From: JAQGMV01 sp963828715
GTDB taxonomy: Bacteria > Pseudomonadota > Gammaproteobacteria > Burkholderiales > SG8-41
Length of the DNA stretch: 64,000 nt
Assembly: GCA_963828715.1 (NCBI GenBank)
Contig: CAWHFX010000020.1
Coordinates: forward strand, 501,210-565,209
Direction of reading: 5' to 3'
Below are positions 17,198 to 26,739 of this stretch, in pieces. The position numbers and the translations under genes were made by a program. The notes below the pieces were generated by a model. It made no database searches and was not told where the DNA came from. It saw only the letters and a program-made list of their open reading frames with translations. Numbering within the stretch: the first letter of the stretch is position 1; every line of letters begins with the position of its first letter.

Positions 17198-17219
17198 ATA
17201 TTCTGGCGCGATCGCGTTA

Positions 17220-17483
17220 ACGCGCGACGATGAATCCGAAACCTTTGCCGGCGTGATCCTCGAAGGCCCTTACGCCTGGCCTGTACGTCCGGTCGCCGAA
17301 GTCTTCACGGATCAGACGAACGACAGCCGGCGTATCACATCGCGCCTGATCGGGGCGATCTGGCGCGCGCGCGAGGACCTTACGTTCGACATCGGCTTTC
17401 GCTTCGCGCACGCAGGAGACGAATCCATTCGCGAGTTCCGCGTTGGTCTTACATGGGCGTTCGAATGGAAAAAGGAGCGCTGA
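17220..17483 (+). pseudogene. C-terminal remnant of an outer-membrane transporter-like protein
   Basis: About 87 codons encode GVILEGPYAWPVRPVAEVF, then SRLIGAIWRAREDLTFDIG and IREFRVGLTWAFEW. This is the alternating beta-strand pattern and terminal aromatic of the last strands of an outer-membrane barrel of the MetA-pathway/transporter type. No good start codon or export signal precedes it, and leader RNA B abuts it, so the 5' part (probably more than 150 codons) is missing. Its stop overlaps the ATG of the beta-propeller gene (TGATG), so the two were once co-translated. Confidence 0.55.
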
Positions 17484-18475
17484 TGCGTGTTCCAGTGAAA
17501 TCGATGCTTGGGATAGCCTTGTCGATACTCTCCTCGATGAGCTTCGCTGCTGAGCCGAGCGTCCTCGAGCTCGTCACATCGATTCCCCTGCCTGGAGTGA
17601 AAGGTCGCATCGATCACCTCTCGATCGATGTGGAAAAGGCGCGGCTGTTCGTCGCCGCGCTCGGCAACAACAGTGTAGAAGTCATCGACCTTAAAGCGCG
17701 GCGCCTCGAGCGCAGCCTCGGTGGTTTCGGGGAACCGCAGGGCGTGCTGTATCTGTCAGCCGGCAACCGGCTGTACGTTGCGAATGGCAGCGCTGATCGT
17801 GTCGACCTGCTGGAAGCGACATCCCTCACGCTGAAGAAACGCTTCACCGGGTTAAGCGATGCCGACAACGTCCGCTTTGACGCGACAGCGGGGAAAGTCT
17901 ACGTTGGCTACGGCAGAGGTGCGCTGCGGGTGATCGACGTCGCAAGCGAAACGCTCGTCGCCAACATTGCGCTTGCAGGGCACCCGGAGTCGTTTCAGCT
18001 CGAAGGAGCCGGCACGCGCATCTTTGTCAATGTCCCCACCGCAAATCAGATCGCAGTGGTCGACCGTGCGAAAAACGAAGTTGTTGCGACGTGGCCGACG
18101 CCCGGTGCAGCGAGCAATTTTCCGATGTCGCTCGACGAAACCAACCATCGGCTCTTTGTCGGCGCGCGCAGACCTGCAGTGATGCTGGTGTACGACACAA
18201 CCAATGGCAAGGTTGTGGCACGAGTGCCGATCGCCGCAGATACGGACGACCTCTTCTACGACGTTGCACGCCAGCGCGTCTATGTCATCTGCGGGGAGGG
18301 CACGATCGACGTCTTCCGGCAAGCGACGCCCGATCAATATGCGATGGTCGAAAGGATTCGGACCGCACCGCGCGCACGCACCGGGCTCTTCGTTGCGGGT
18401 CTGTCGCAGCTCTACGTGGCCGCGCCCGCGGCCGATGGAAATCCCGCCCGCATATTGATTTACGACATTCACTGA
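17483..18475 (+). CDS. secreted YncE-like beta-propeller protein
   Basis: A protein of 330 aa. The ATG at 17483 has AAAAGGAGCGC upstream and overlaps the previous stop. A signal peptide ends near SMSFAAEP. Repeated blades include DVEKARLFVAALGNNSVEVID, GNRLYVANGSADRVDLLE and GKVYVGYGRGALRVIDV, typical of YVTN/YncE seven-bladed propellers. It is periplasmic and the binding partner is unknown. It probably worked with the disrupted outer-membrane protein upstream. Confidence 0.8.
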   Translation: MRVPVKSMLGIALSILSSMSFAAEPSVLELVTSIPLPGVKGRIDHLSIDVEKARLFVAALGNNSVEVIDLKARRLERSLGGFGEPQGVLYLSAGNRLYVANGSADRVDLLEATSLTLKKRFTGLSDADNVRFDATAGKVYVGYGRGALRVIDVASETLVANIALAGHPESFQLEGAGTRIFVNVPTANQIAVVDRAKNEVVATWPTPGAASNFPMSLDETNHRLFVGARRPAVMLVYDTTNGKVVARVPIAADTDDLFYDVARQRVYVICGEGTIDVFRQATPDQYAMVERIRTAPRARTGLFVAGLSQLYVAAPAADGNPARILIYDIH

Positions 18476-18555
18476 CCGCCACTTCGTTGGGGGCGCGGTC
18501 CGTTGGCTGCACCGGCGCAGAGCCGACTCTCGATCGACTTGCAGCGTCGATTTCA

Positions 18556-18897
18556 CTACGGTCTTGTTGTCTCCTCCGGTTTGGCTCGCATTCCCGTCAC
18601 GCTCCCGCGTGAACTTGCCCCAGATGTCGCCCCTGTGCTTGCATTGCCGGGGCGGCCGTCGCGCGTCGATGCGGCGGCGCCTGAGTTCGCGCGCACGTTC
18701 TTGTCGGCTTGATCGAGCGGCATTCCGTCTTGCCGTTTGGGGCCAGCCCCGCCCTCGCCATTGCGGATGCTCCCGTCTGCTTCGTTCGCGCCGGTGCCCC
18801 CCGTTCCGGTCGTGCCGGGACCGATCGGCGTATCGGCCCACACACTGCCGGCAAGTGCAAACGTGCACGCCAGTGTAAGAACACTTTTCCTGAGCAT
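18556..18897 (-). CDS. small secreted Gly/Thr/Ser-rich hypothetical protein
   Basis: A protein of 113 aa. The ATG at 18897 follows GGAGGCTGCC. A clear signal peptide (MLRKSVLTLACTFALAGSVWA) is followed by a low-complexity tail rich in Gly, Thr, Ser and Ala, including GPGTTGTGGTGANEADG. It has no Cys in the mature part and no recognised domain. The composition recalls the protein at 38556, but I see no direct homology. Confidence 0.6.
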   Translation of the reverse strand: MLRKSVLTLACTFALAGSVWADTPIGPGTTGTGGTGANEADGSIRNGEGGAGPKRQDGMPLDQADKNVRANSGAAASTRDGRPGNASTGATSGASSRGSVTGMRAKPEETTRP

Positions 18898-19150
18898 GGC
18901 AGCCTCCGTATTCAGTGACGACGCGGACGTTCCGAGTCGAGACCTGAAAGACGGCAAGGCTCGTGCCGGAATGACTCGTAATGCAATGTGAGCGCCGCGA
19001 CGGCGCGGTCGGCTGGGGCAGATCGAGGTTCATGCCAGTGACGCGGCTGCAATCGGGCCTGTTTACCGACAGCAGGCACGTCACGTGAGAGGCTCAGGTC
19101 CGTCCGCGTATTGCGCAATTCGAGCAGGGGCATGTCACGCCCGAAATCGC

Positions 19151-20062
19151 TCAAAGCAGCTTGATGCCTTCCAGGTCGGCCGCGCACTTCTCACGAAGAA
19201 TGGTCACGAAGTCCTGCACGTAGTTCTTCCCTGCCAAGGCGCGTGATGTGACCGCGTAGAGGCTGCTCCACAGACCTTTCGCGCCAATCGGCTTCGCGAG
19301 AACGTAGTCGTGATCGACATAGCTCTTCACACCCCAGTTCGGCAGTGCGGCGACGCCACGGCGGCTCGCAACGAGTTGCAGGATTGCGATCGTGAGCTCC
19401 GCGGTGCGCCGCTCGAGCTTGATGCCGGCCGGCTCCAGCACGTGCCTGATGAGATCGATGCGTCGCGGTGGAACGGGGTACGTGATGAGCGTCTCGCCGC
19501 GTAGATCTTCTGCTTGGATCCGCCTGCGGCCGCGCAGCCGGTGCTCCGGCGCCATGACGAGCAGGACCTCGAACGCAAAGAGCGGAGCCGCGGCGTAGGC
19601 GCCTGACCGGGGCACCTCGCTGCCGACGATCAGGTTCGCCTTCCCCTCGGGCAGCAACGACAGCGGATCCGAGTGAAATCCGGACACGAGATCGACCTCG
19701 ATTTCCGGCCAGCGCCGCCTGAAGTCGTCCAGGACCGGCATCAGCCATTCGAAACAGGTGTGGCACTCGAGCGCAATCCGCAGCTCGCCTCCGGTGTTGT
19801 CCTTCAGGCGCGCGACGTCACGCTCGGCTTCGGCCACACGGCCCAATACTTCACGAGCGAGCGCGAGCAGCCGATCGCCGGCGTGGGTCAGGCGCGCACC
19901 CTGGCGTGATCTGTCGAAGAGCCTGACTCCGTAGTGGCGCTCGATCGCGCGGACCTGGTGCGAAAGCGCGGACTGCGTGAGGTGCACGCGTTCGGCCGCT
20001 GCCGCGAACGTTCGCGATTCCGCAATCGCCATGAGGGAGCGAAGGTGCCGCAGCTCGATCAT
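19151..20062 (-). CDS. metR: LysR-family regulator of methionine synthesis MetR
   Basis: A protein of 303 aa. The N-terminal winged helix-turn-helix reads SRTFAAAAERVHLTQSALSHQ. The effector domain has MetR-like segments (ALECHTCFEWLMPVL, LITYPVPPRRIDL, LQLVASRRGVAALPNWG). It is divergent from metE, with a match to the MetR box in the 133-nt gap. MetR activates metE in response to homocysteine and usually represses itself. Confidence 0.88.
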   Translation of the reverse strand: MIELRHLRSLMAIAESRTFAAAAERVHLTQSALSHQVRAIERHYGVRLFDRSRQGARLTHAGDRLLALAREVLGRVAEAERDVARLKDNTGGELRIALECHTCFEWLMPVLDDFRRRWPEIEVDLVSGFHSDPLSLLPEGKANLIVGSEVPRSGAYAAAPLFAFEVLLVMAPEHRLRGRRRIQAEDLRGETLITYPVPPRRIDLIRHVLEPAGIKLERRTAELTIAILQLVASRRGVAALPNWGVKSYVDHDYVLAKPIGAKGLWSSLYAVTSRALAGKNYVQDFVTILREKCAADLEGIKLL

Positions 20063-20107
20063 CGCAGTTCGTTCGCTGGCGCGCGCGACACGGCGACGAT
20101 GAAAGCA

Positions 20108-20120
20108 TGAATGGCATTCA
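20108..20120. promoter_or_regulatory. MetR box
   Basis: TGAATGGCATTCA fits the MetR consensus TGAA-N5-TTCA exactly and sits in the metR-metE divergent region, 76 nt before the metE start. Further TTCA/TTTCA half-sites follow at 20123-20150. Confidence 0.65.
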
Positions 20121-20195
20121 TCATTTCAGGAAAATTCATCGCTTTATTCATTTTACGTGTCACCCCACACTCGTGCCATCGAATGGAGGACCACC

Positions 20196-22506
20196 TTGGC
20201 ACGCACGCATATCCTCGGCTTTCCGCGCATCGGCGCGCGGCGGGAACTCAAGTTCGCGCTGGAGGCCTTCTGGCGCGGTGAGCTCATCGAAACAGAACTC
20301 CAGGAAGTCGGACGCGCGCTGCGGAAGCAACACGCCCAGCTGCAGCTCGATGCCGGCCTGGATCTCATCTGCGCGGGTGAGTTCAGCTACTACGACTCCG
20401 TTCTCGACCACACGGTGCTCTTCGGCGCGGTTCCGGAGCGCTTCGGCTTCGATCCACGCAAGCTCCCGCTCACGCAGTACTTCGAGCTCGCGCGCGGGAA
20501 CGCGGCACAGCCGGCGCTCGAGATGACGAAATGGTTCGACACCAACTATCACTACCTCGTACCGGAGCTCGGGCCGGACACGCGATTCGACGGCGGCGTC
20601 GATTGGTATTTCGAGCACGTGAGCGAGGCGCTCACCGTCTCACGCGACGTGAAGCCGGTGCTGATCGGCCCGATCACGTATTTGTGGCTCGCGAAAAGCC
20701 GAAACAGTGAGTTTGACCGGCTGGAGTTGCTCCCCGCGCTCCTCACCGCATACCAGCGCGTTCTGTCGCGGCTGCGTGAGATGGGCATCCAATGGGTGCA
20801 GCTCGATGAACCCGCGCTCGTGACCGGACTCGACAATGAATGGCTGAACGCATACGACACCGCGTATCGCGAGCTCGCTGGTAGCGGCCTCGACATTCTC
20901 GTCGCGACATACTTCGGCGACATCGGGGACATTGCGTCGCGGGTCGCGCGCTGGCCGGTGCAGGCCGTCCACATTGATGGGGTGCGGGCGCCGGGGCAGC
21001 TCGACGTCTGGCGCCATCTGCTGCCTGCGGACAAGGTGCTTTCCGTCGGTGTGATCGATGGGCGCAATATCTGGAAGAACGACTTGCGCGCGGCGCTCAC
21101 GCAGCTCGTCCCGTTGCGCGACCAGCTCGGCGAGCGGCTGTGGCTGGGATCGTCGTGTTCGCTCTCGCATGTGCCGGTATCGCTTGCACAGGAGGAGCGG
21201 CTCGCCGCCGACGTGAAATCCTGGCTCGCGTTCGCGGTCGAGAAAATCGCGGAGCTGGTGGCGCTGGGCCGGGCGCTCGAGGCAGGTGAAGCAGCCATCG
21301 GCGATGCACTTCGCTCAGCCGACGCTGCGCGCACGGCACGGCGAGCATCGTCGCGTGTACATAACGAATTCGTGCAGGCACGCCTGTCCGAAGTCAGTCC
21401 GGCGATGTTCGAACGGACGAGCGGCGCGGAAATCAGGTGGAAGAAGCAGCGCGCCAAACTCGCACTTCCGCTCTTGCCTACGACGACAATTGGTTCGTTC
21501 CCTCAGACAGCGGCTATTCGCGGCATACGCGCTGCCTACCGGAAGCGGCAATTGAGCGCGCTCGATTACCTCCAGCACATGCGGGAAGCCATTCGGGAAG
21601 CGGTGTGGCGGCAGGAAGAGATGGGGCTCGATGTACCTGGTACACGGCGAGCCGGAACGCAACGACATGGTCGAGTACTTTGCCGAGTATCTGTGGGGCT
21701 ATGCGGTAACGCAGAATGGCTGGGTTCAGAGCTACGGCTCGCGCTGCGTGAAGCCGCCGATCGTCTACGGTGACGTGAGCCGCCCCGATCCCGTGACGCT
21801 CGAAACGATCACGTATGCGCAATCGCTCACGTCGAAGCCGATGAAAGCGATGCTGACCGGGCCCGTGACGATGCTGCAATGGTCATTCGTCCGTGACGAT
21901 CAACCCCGCAGCTGCACGGCAATGCAGATTGCCCTTGCGATCCGAGAGGAAGTCGCCGATCTCGAGAAAGCGGGCATCCAGGTCATACAGATCGACGAAC
22001 CGGCGCTGCGCGAGGGACTCCCGCTCAGGCGCGGCGAATGGGACGTGTATCTCGACTGGGCTGTTCGCGCCTTCAAGTTCGCGGCCGCAGCGGTCGGAGA
22101 CGATACGCAGATACACACCCACATGTGCTACTCGGAGTTCGGCGATATTCTGCCGGCGATCGCCGCGCTCGACGCCGACGTGATCACGATCGAGACGTCG
22201 CGCTCGGACATGGATGTCCTGGAGGCGTTCAGGGACTTCGACTATCGCAATGAGATCGGTCCGGGCGTCTACGATATTCACTCGCCGCGCGTACCCACGG
22301 TAGAGGAGATGGTCGCGCTGCTCGAGCGAGCAGCCCGCGTAATTCCGGTCGAACGCCTCTGGGTCAATCCGGACTGCGGCCTGAAGACACGCGGCTGGCC
22401 GGAAGTCTTCGCGGCGCTCAGCAATATGGTCGAGGCCGCGCGCCGACTGCGCATGCAGGTGCGGCAGTCCGGCGCGGAGTATCGCGTTGCCGCCATGTCG
22501 GACTGA
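20196..22506 (+). pseudogene. metE: cobalamin-independent methionine synthase MetE, single frameshift
   Basis: MetE transfers the methyl group of 5-methyltetrahydrofolate-glutamate to homocysteine without B12. The start is TTG at 20196 after GGAGGACCACC, giving ARTHILGFPRIGARRELK. The C-terminal half carries the zinc-site segments THMCYSEFGD and NPDCGLKTRG. One extra base near 21635 breaks the frame in the conserved GLDV-LVHGEPERNDM block. Both halves are otherwise full and well conserved, for about 769 aa once repaired. A sequencing or assembly insertion is more likely than a dead gene. Regulation is by the adjacent metR. Confidence 0.85.
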
Positions 22507-22593
22507 GCAGCGACGATCCTCGTCACATAACGCCCCGAACTGCGCATAATCCCGTACAAGACCGCTTCAAACGCGGTCGTGTGAGGAGGATGC

Positions 22594-23562
22594 ATGCGCA
22601 AGTGGGTTTTGTGTGCAGCAGTCGCGATCGGAATCTCATGTACATCGGCGGGCGTGCTCGCGCAGCAGCGCTATCCGACGAAGCCGATACGGGTGCTGAC
22701 GCCGTTCGCACCGGGTGGCGGAACTGACATTCTGGCGCGTCTCATGAGCCCGCCGCTCATGGAAGCGTTCGGCCAGCCGATCGTCGTGGATAACCGGCCG
22801 GGTGGCGGTGGCAGCGTCGGCGCGACGATCGCGGCGCGCAGCGAGCCGGACGGCTATACCTTGATCATCGTGTCGGGCAGCTACGGCGCGAATGCGGCGC
22901 TTCACGACCTGCCGTTCGACCCGGTCGATGGTATTCAGCCGGTGATATTGATCGGAACCACGTGTCTCTTGGTCACCATGTATCCCGCGATCCCGATCAA
23001 GACCATCCCCGAATTGATCTCGGCCGCCAGGGCCAGTCCCGGGAAGTACAACTTCGGCTCGGCCGGCACCGGCGGCCTGGGCCATCTTGCGCAGGAGTTG
23101 TTCCGGTTGGAAACGAACGTGAACATCACGCATGTGCCGTACAAAGGAACGGGGCCGGTCATGAATGCGCTGCTCGCGGGCGAGATTCAGTCGAGCTTCA
23201 GCAGTCTCGTCCCGAGCATCCCGCACGTGAAGGCGGGGCGGTTGCGCGCCGTGGCGGTAACCACACCCAGGCGCTCGCGCGCGCTGCCCGAGGTCCCGAC
23301 CATCGGCGAGAGCGTTCCAGGGTACGAGGTGACGCATTGGTATGGTATGTGGGCGCCGAGAGGCGTCCCCGCGGACATCGTCATTCGCTGGAATCGCGAA
23401 ATGGCGAAGCTTCTGCAGACCGAGGGGATGCAGAAGTGGCTGGCCGCAGAAGGACTCGAGGCCGCGGGTGGCCCGCCGGAGGAGTTTCAGAGCAGAATCC
23501 GGACCGACGTCGAAAAATGGAGGAAAGTCGTAAAAGAAGCAAACATCGTGATCGCAAAATGA
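22594..23562 (+). CDS. Bug-family TTT substrate-binding protein
   Basis: A protein of 322 aa. The ATG at 22594 follows GTGAGGAGG. A signal peptide ends near AGVLAQQ and the mature domain begins RYPTKPIRVLTPFAPGGG. It has DNRPGGGGSVG, PDGYTLI, HVPYKGTGPVMNALLAG and LPEVPTIGE. It precedes an amidohydrolase gene by 28 nt in the same direction, so the ligand is probably that enzyme's cyclic ester or lactone substrate. Confidence 0.9.
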   Translation: MRKWVLCAAVAIGISCTSAGVLAQQRYPTKPIRVLTPFAPGGGTDILARLMSPPLMEAFGQPIVVDNRPGGGGSVGATIAARSEPDGYTLIIVSGSYGANAALHDLPFDPVDGIQPVILIGTTCLLVTMYPAIPIKTIPELISAARASPGKYNFGSAGTGGLGHLAQELFRLETNVNITHVPYKGTGPVMNALLAGEIQSSFSSLVPSIPHVKAGRLRAVAVTTPRRSRALPEVPTIGESVPGYEVTHWYGMWAPRGVPADIVIRWNREMAKLLQTEGMQKWLAAEGLEAAGGPPEEFQSRIRTDVEKWRKVVKEANIVIAK

Positions 23563-23590
23563 CCGGAGGTTCCCTGAAGGAGGTATCGAC

Positions 23591-24557
23591 ATGCTGACCA
23601 GACGTGAAGTACTGCTTGGCGCGGCTGCTGCCGCGGCGATGACACGCATTCCATCCGTATTCGCAAAGGCGTCGCAGCCGACGACGCGCGTCAATTTCGA
23701 CGTGCCGGCGGGCGCGTGCGATTGCCACACGCACATACACGCACCCGAGTTCCCTTTCTACTCGGGACGCGTTTATACGCCCGAGCCGGCGATGCCGGAC
23801 GAGATGGCGGCGATGCACAAGGCGCTCCATGTCCAGCGGGTGGTCATCGTGACGCCGAGTGTCTACGGCACGGACAATCGTCCCACTCTGCTTGGCATCA
23901 AAGCGCGCGGCAACGACGCGCGCGGTGTTGCGGTGATCGACGACAAGACGTCCGACAGCGAGCTCGATTCGCTTCAGAAGGCGGGGTTCCGCGGCATCCG
24001 CCTCAATCTCGCAACGACAGGCGTGAACGATCCGAACGTTGCGCGCAAGCAGTTCCAGGCAGCTGCCGATCGCATGAAAAGCCGCAACTGGCACGTGCAG
24101 CTCAACACGAGCCTCGCCGTGATTGCGGCGATCAAGGATTCGCTCGCCGCGTCAGCGGTGCCGATCGTGTTCGACCACTTCGGTGGCGCCGAGCCGGAGA
24201 AGGGCCCGGGCCAAGCCGGGTTTCGCAGATCTCGTCGAGTTGGTGCGGTCAGGAAAGGCCTACGTGAAGATTTCGGTGACCGCCGGACCGCGCTCGGACT
24301 ATTCCGGCTTCGAACCGCTGGCGAAAGCGCTGATCGCGGCCAACGTCGACCGCATCGTGTGGGGAACCAACTGGCCGCATCCGAATTCGACGACTGCGCC
24401 GGGACGCAAGCCGACCGACCTTACGCCACTGTGGCAGGTCGATGACGGTCTCGTGTTCAATCAGTTGCCGCGGTGGGCGCCGGACGCGGGCGTGCGCAAG
24501 AAGATTCTCGTCGACAATCCGGCTCGGTTGTACGGCTTCCCGGCGCTCGCCGCTTAG
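23591..24557 (+). pseudogene. amidohydrolase of the 2-pyrone-4,6-dicarboxylate hydrolase type, single frameshift
   Basis: About 321 aa when repaired. An N-terminal twin-arginine-like leader (MLTRREVLLGAAAAAAM) is followed by the amidohydrolase-2 barrel: ACDCHTHIHAPEFP (HxH metal site), GFRGIRLNL, VFDHFGG and VWGTNWPHPN. The overall pattern resembles LigI-like lactonases of aromatic catabolism. An extra A at 24213-24214 breaks the frame between EKGPG and GFADLVELV. The rest is intact, so an error is likely. It is preceded by its probable Bug receptor and a GGAGG site. Confidence 0.75.
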
Positions 24558-24559
24558 CA

Positions 24560-25531
24560 CTACTGCGAGCGCAGCCGCGCCTCCTTGATGACCTTGCCCA
24601 GCCGGGTCATCTCGTAATCCATCGCGGCTGCGAGCTCGCGTGGCGTGCTCGCGATGGGTTCGACACCGGCGGTGGCGAGCCGCTCAGCCATCGCCGGTTC
24701 GTGGAAGGATTTCGCGAGCTCGGACTGAAGCTTGTTCACGATGCTCGCGGGCGTCTTCGCGGGCGCGAGCAGCGCATACATTACGACGGATTCGTAGCCT
24801 GGGACGCCGGACTCGGCAACGGTCGGCAGGCCCGGTGCGAGCGTCGAAGGTTTGAGACTGGTGACCGCGAGCGCGCGCAGACGACCGGACTTTACGTGCG
24901 GCAAGCCGGCGGCGCTGGTTGGAAACATCATCTGCACCTGACCGCCCAGGAGGTCGTTGAGCGCCGGCCCGCTGCCTTTATAGGGGATGCGCACGAAGTC
25001 GACGCCCGACATCGACCGAAACAGCTCGGCGGCGAGATGGTTGGACGAGCCAGTGGCGCCCGATGCGCAGTTGAGCTGACCGGGCTTCGAACGTGCGAAC
25101 GCCAGCAGCTCTTTTACCGACGTGGCCGCGATGGACGGATGCACGACGAGAATGTTGACGGACCGAGCGGTGATCGAGACGGGCGCGAAGTCTTTCACCG
25201 GGTCGTAACCGACGGAGTCCTGCAGGAAAGGCGTGAGCCATAGCACGCTGCCGATAGCCAGCAGCGTGTAGCCGTCCGGCGGCGCCTTGGCGACGATTTC
25301 CCCGATGATGCCGGCGGGGCGATTGTCTACGACGAGTTGCTGGCCCAGGCTGCCTGAGAGTCCCTGCGAGATCATGCGGGCCATGTAATCGTTGCCGGCT
25401 CCGGCGGGCGCGGTCACCACGCGGATGGGGCGGGTCGGGTACGCGTCGGCTGACGCTGCGCTGGCGCTGGATGAAGCGAAGATCGCCGGGAGCAGTGGCG
25501 AAACGATCGCGAGAGCGAGCTTGATGTTCAT
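24560..25531 (-). CDS. Bug-family TTT substrate-binding protein
   Basis: A protein of 323 aa. The ATG at 25531 follows a GGAGGATAGGTC-type site. A signal peptide MNIKLALAIVSPLLPAIFAS leads to YPTRPIRVV. It has DNRPAGIIGE, PDGYTLLAIG, RIPYKGSGPALNDLLGG and LPTVAESGVPGYE. It is convergent with the frameshifted amidohydrolase (2 nt apart) and divergent from the aldo/keto reductase, with which it may share a catabolic purpose. Confidence 0.9.
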   Translation of the reverse strand: MNIKLALAIVSPLLPAIFASSSASAASADAYPTRPIRVVTAPAGAGNDYMARMISQGLSGSLGQQLVVDNRPAGIIGEIVAKAPPDGYTLLAIGSVLWLTPFLQDSVGYDPVKDFAPVSITARSVNILVVHPSIAATSVKELLAFARSKPGQLNCASGATGSSNHLAAELFRSMSGVDFVRIPYKGSGPALNDLLGGQVQMMFPTSAAGLPHVKSGRLRALAVTSLKPSTLAPGLPTVAESGVPGYESVVMYALLAPAKTPASIVNKLQSELAKSFHEPAMAERLATAGVEPIASTPRELAAAMDYEMTRLGKVIKEARLRSQ

Positions 25532-25641
25532 GACCTATCCTCCTTTATGGGCTAAATTGTAAGGTCTGGAAGGCCGGTTGCCGCCCAACGCCCCAGCCCT
25601 CGTACGCTCGGACGTGAGTTCTAACAGACGCACGAAGGCTA

Positions 25642-25670
25642 CGTTCGCGGGGACCCCGCTGCTCCGCAGC
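25642..25670 (+). repeat. 29-bp dispersed repeat, copy 1
   Basis: Read in reverse complement, this block matches 57700-57728 at 28 of 29 bases. Its core is CGCGGGGACCCC, itself nearly palindromic. It sits 26 nt upstream of the aldo/keto reductase start. Confidence 0.6.
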
Positions 25671-25695
25671 CCCCGCTCACCGATAGTAGGCTCTC

Positions 25696-26676
25696 ATGAA
25701 TCACCGTACGTTCGGCCGCACCGGCATCGACGTTTCCGAGATCGTCTTCGGCGCGGGCGCCGTCGGCGGCATCGTGATTCACAAGGATGACGCGACGAAA
25801 CGCGAAGCGGTCCGGCGGGCGCTCGCGGGCGGCATCAACTGGATCGACACCGCTGCGCAGTATGGCAATGGCAAGTCGGAAGAAGCGCTCGCCTGGATCC
25901 TGCCCGAGCTCGGTGCGACGCCGCATCTGTCGACCAAGTTCCAACTCGATGTCACCGACCTGAACGACATCCCAGCTCAGATCGAGGATCGGTTCAGGGC
26001 GAGCCTTGCCCGCCTGAAGCGTTCATCCGTCGATCTCCTGCAACTGCATAACCGCATCGGAACGACGCCGGGTGGGCGGGTCATGACGGTGGAGCAGATT
26101 CTGGGCAAGAACGGCGTGGCGGACGGCCTGGAGCGGCTGCGTGAGAAGGGGCTGATCCGGCACATGGGCATTACCGCAATCGGCGAAACTGAAGCCGTGT
26201 GCGAAGTGATTCGGAGCAGGCGATTCGACTCCGCACAGGTGTATTACAACCTGCTCAACCCGAGCGCGGGGCGGCGCATGCCGGCCGCCTGGACCGGCCA
26301 GAACATGCACGGCATCATCGATGCGTGTCGCGAGAACGGCGTCGCGGTCATGGCGATCCGCATCTTTGCCGCAGGCGTGATCGCAAGTGACGAGCGGACG
26401 GGACGTGAGTCGGTCCTCATTGCCGATACCAGCGTTGCGGAAGACGAACGTAAAACGAAGACCGCGTTCGATGCGATCGGCAGCGGACAGGGCACCCGTG
26501 CTCAGGTGGCGCTGCGATTCGTGCTGGCGAATCCGCATGTCTCCTGCGCCGTTATCGGCAGCGCGGAGCTGCATCACGTAGACGAAGCGCTTGCCGCAGC
26601 CGAAATGGGACCGCTGCCGCCGGAGGTCATGGCGCGGCTCGATCCGTTGTATGAAACCGACTTCGGACGTGTTTAG
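25696..26676 (+). CDS. aldo/keto reductase
   Basis: A protein of 326 aa that starts MNHRTFGRTGIDVSEIVFG. AKR hallmarks include INWIDTAAQYGNGKSEEALAW (catalytic Asp and Tyr), HLSTKFQLD (Lys) and LLQLHNRIG (His), ending with an AKR C-terminal block VALRFVLANPHVSCAVIG. It reduces carbonyls with NADPH. The FAD monooxygenase follows in the same direction about 60 nt later, so the two are probably one operon. Confidence 0.88.
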   Translation: MNHRTFGRTGIDVSEIVFGAGAVGGIVIHKDDATKREAVRRALAGGINWIDTAAQYGNGKSEEALAWILPELGATPHLSTKFQLDVTDLNDIPAQIEDRFRASLARLKRSSVDLLQLHNRIGTTPGGRVMTVEQILGKNGVADGLERLREKGLIRHMGITAIGETEAVCEVIRSRRFDSAQVYYNLLNPSAGRRMPAAWTGQNMHGIIDACRENGVAVMAIRIFAAGVIASDERTGRESVLIADTSVAEDERKTKTAFDAIGSGQGTRAQVALRFVLANPHVSCAVIGSAELHHVDEALAAAEMGPLPPEVMARLDPLYETDFGRV

Positions 26677-26739
26677 GGACGCACACCCGATGAAAGCCTG
26701 CTTTCCGTTCCGCAGCGAACGTCTGAGCGCGAGGCCGAT

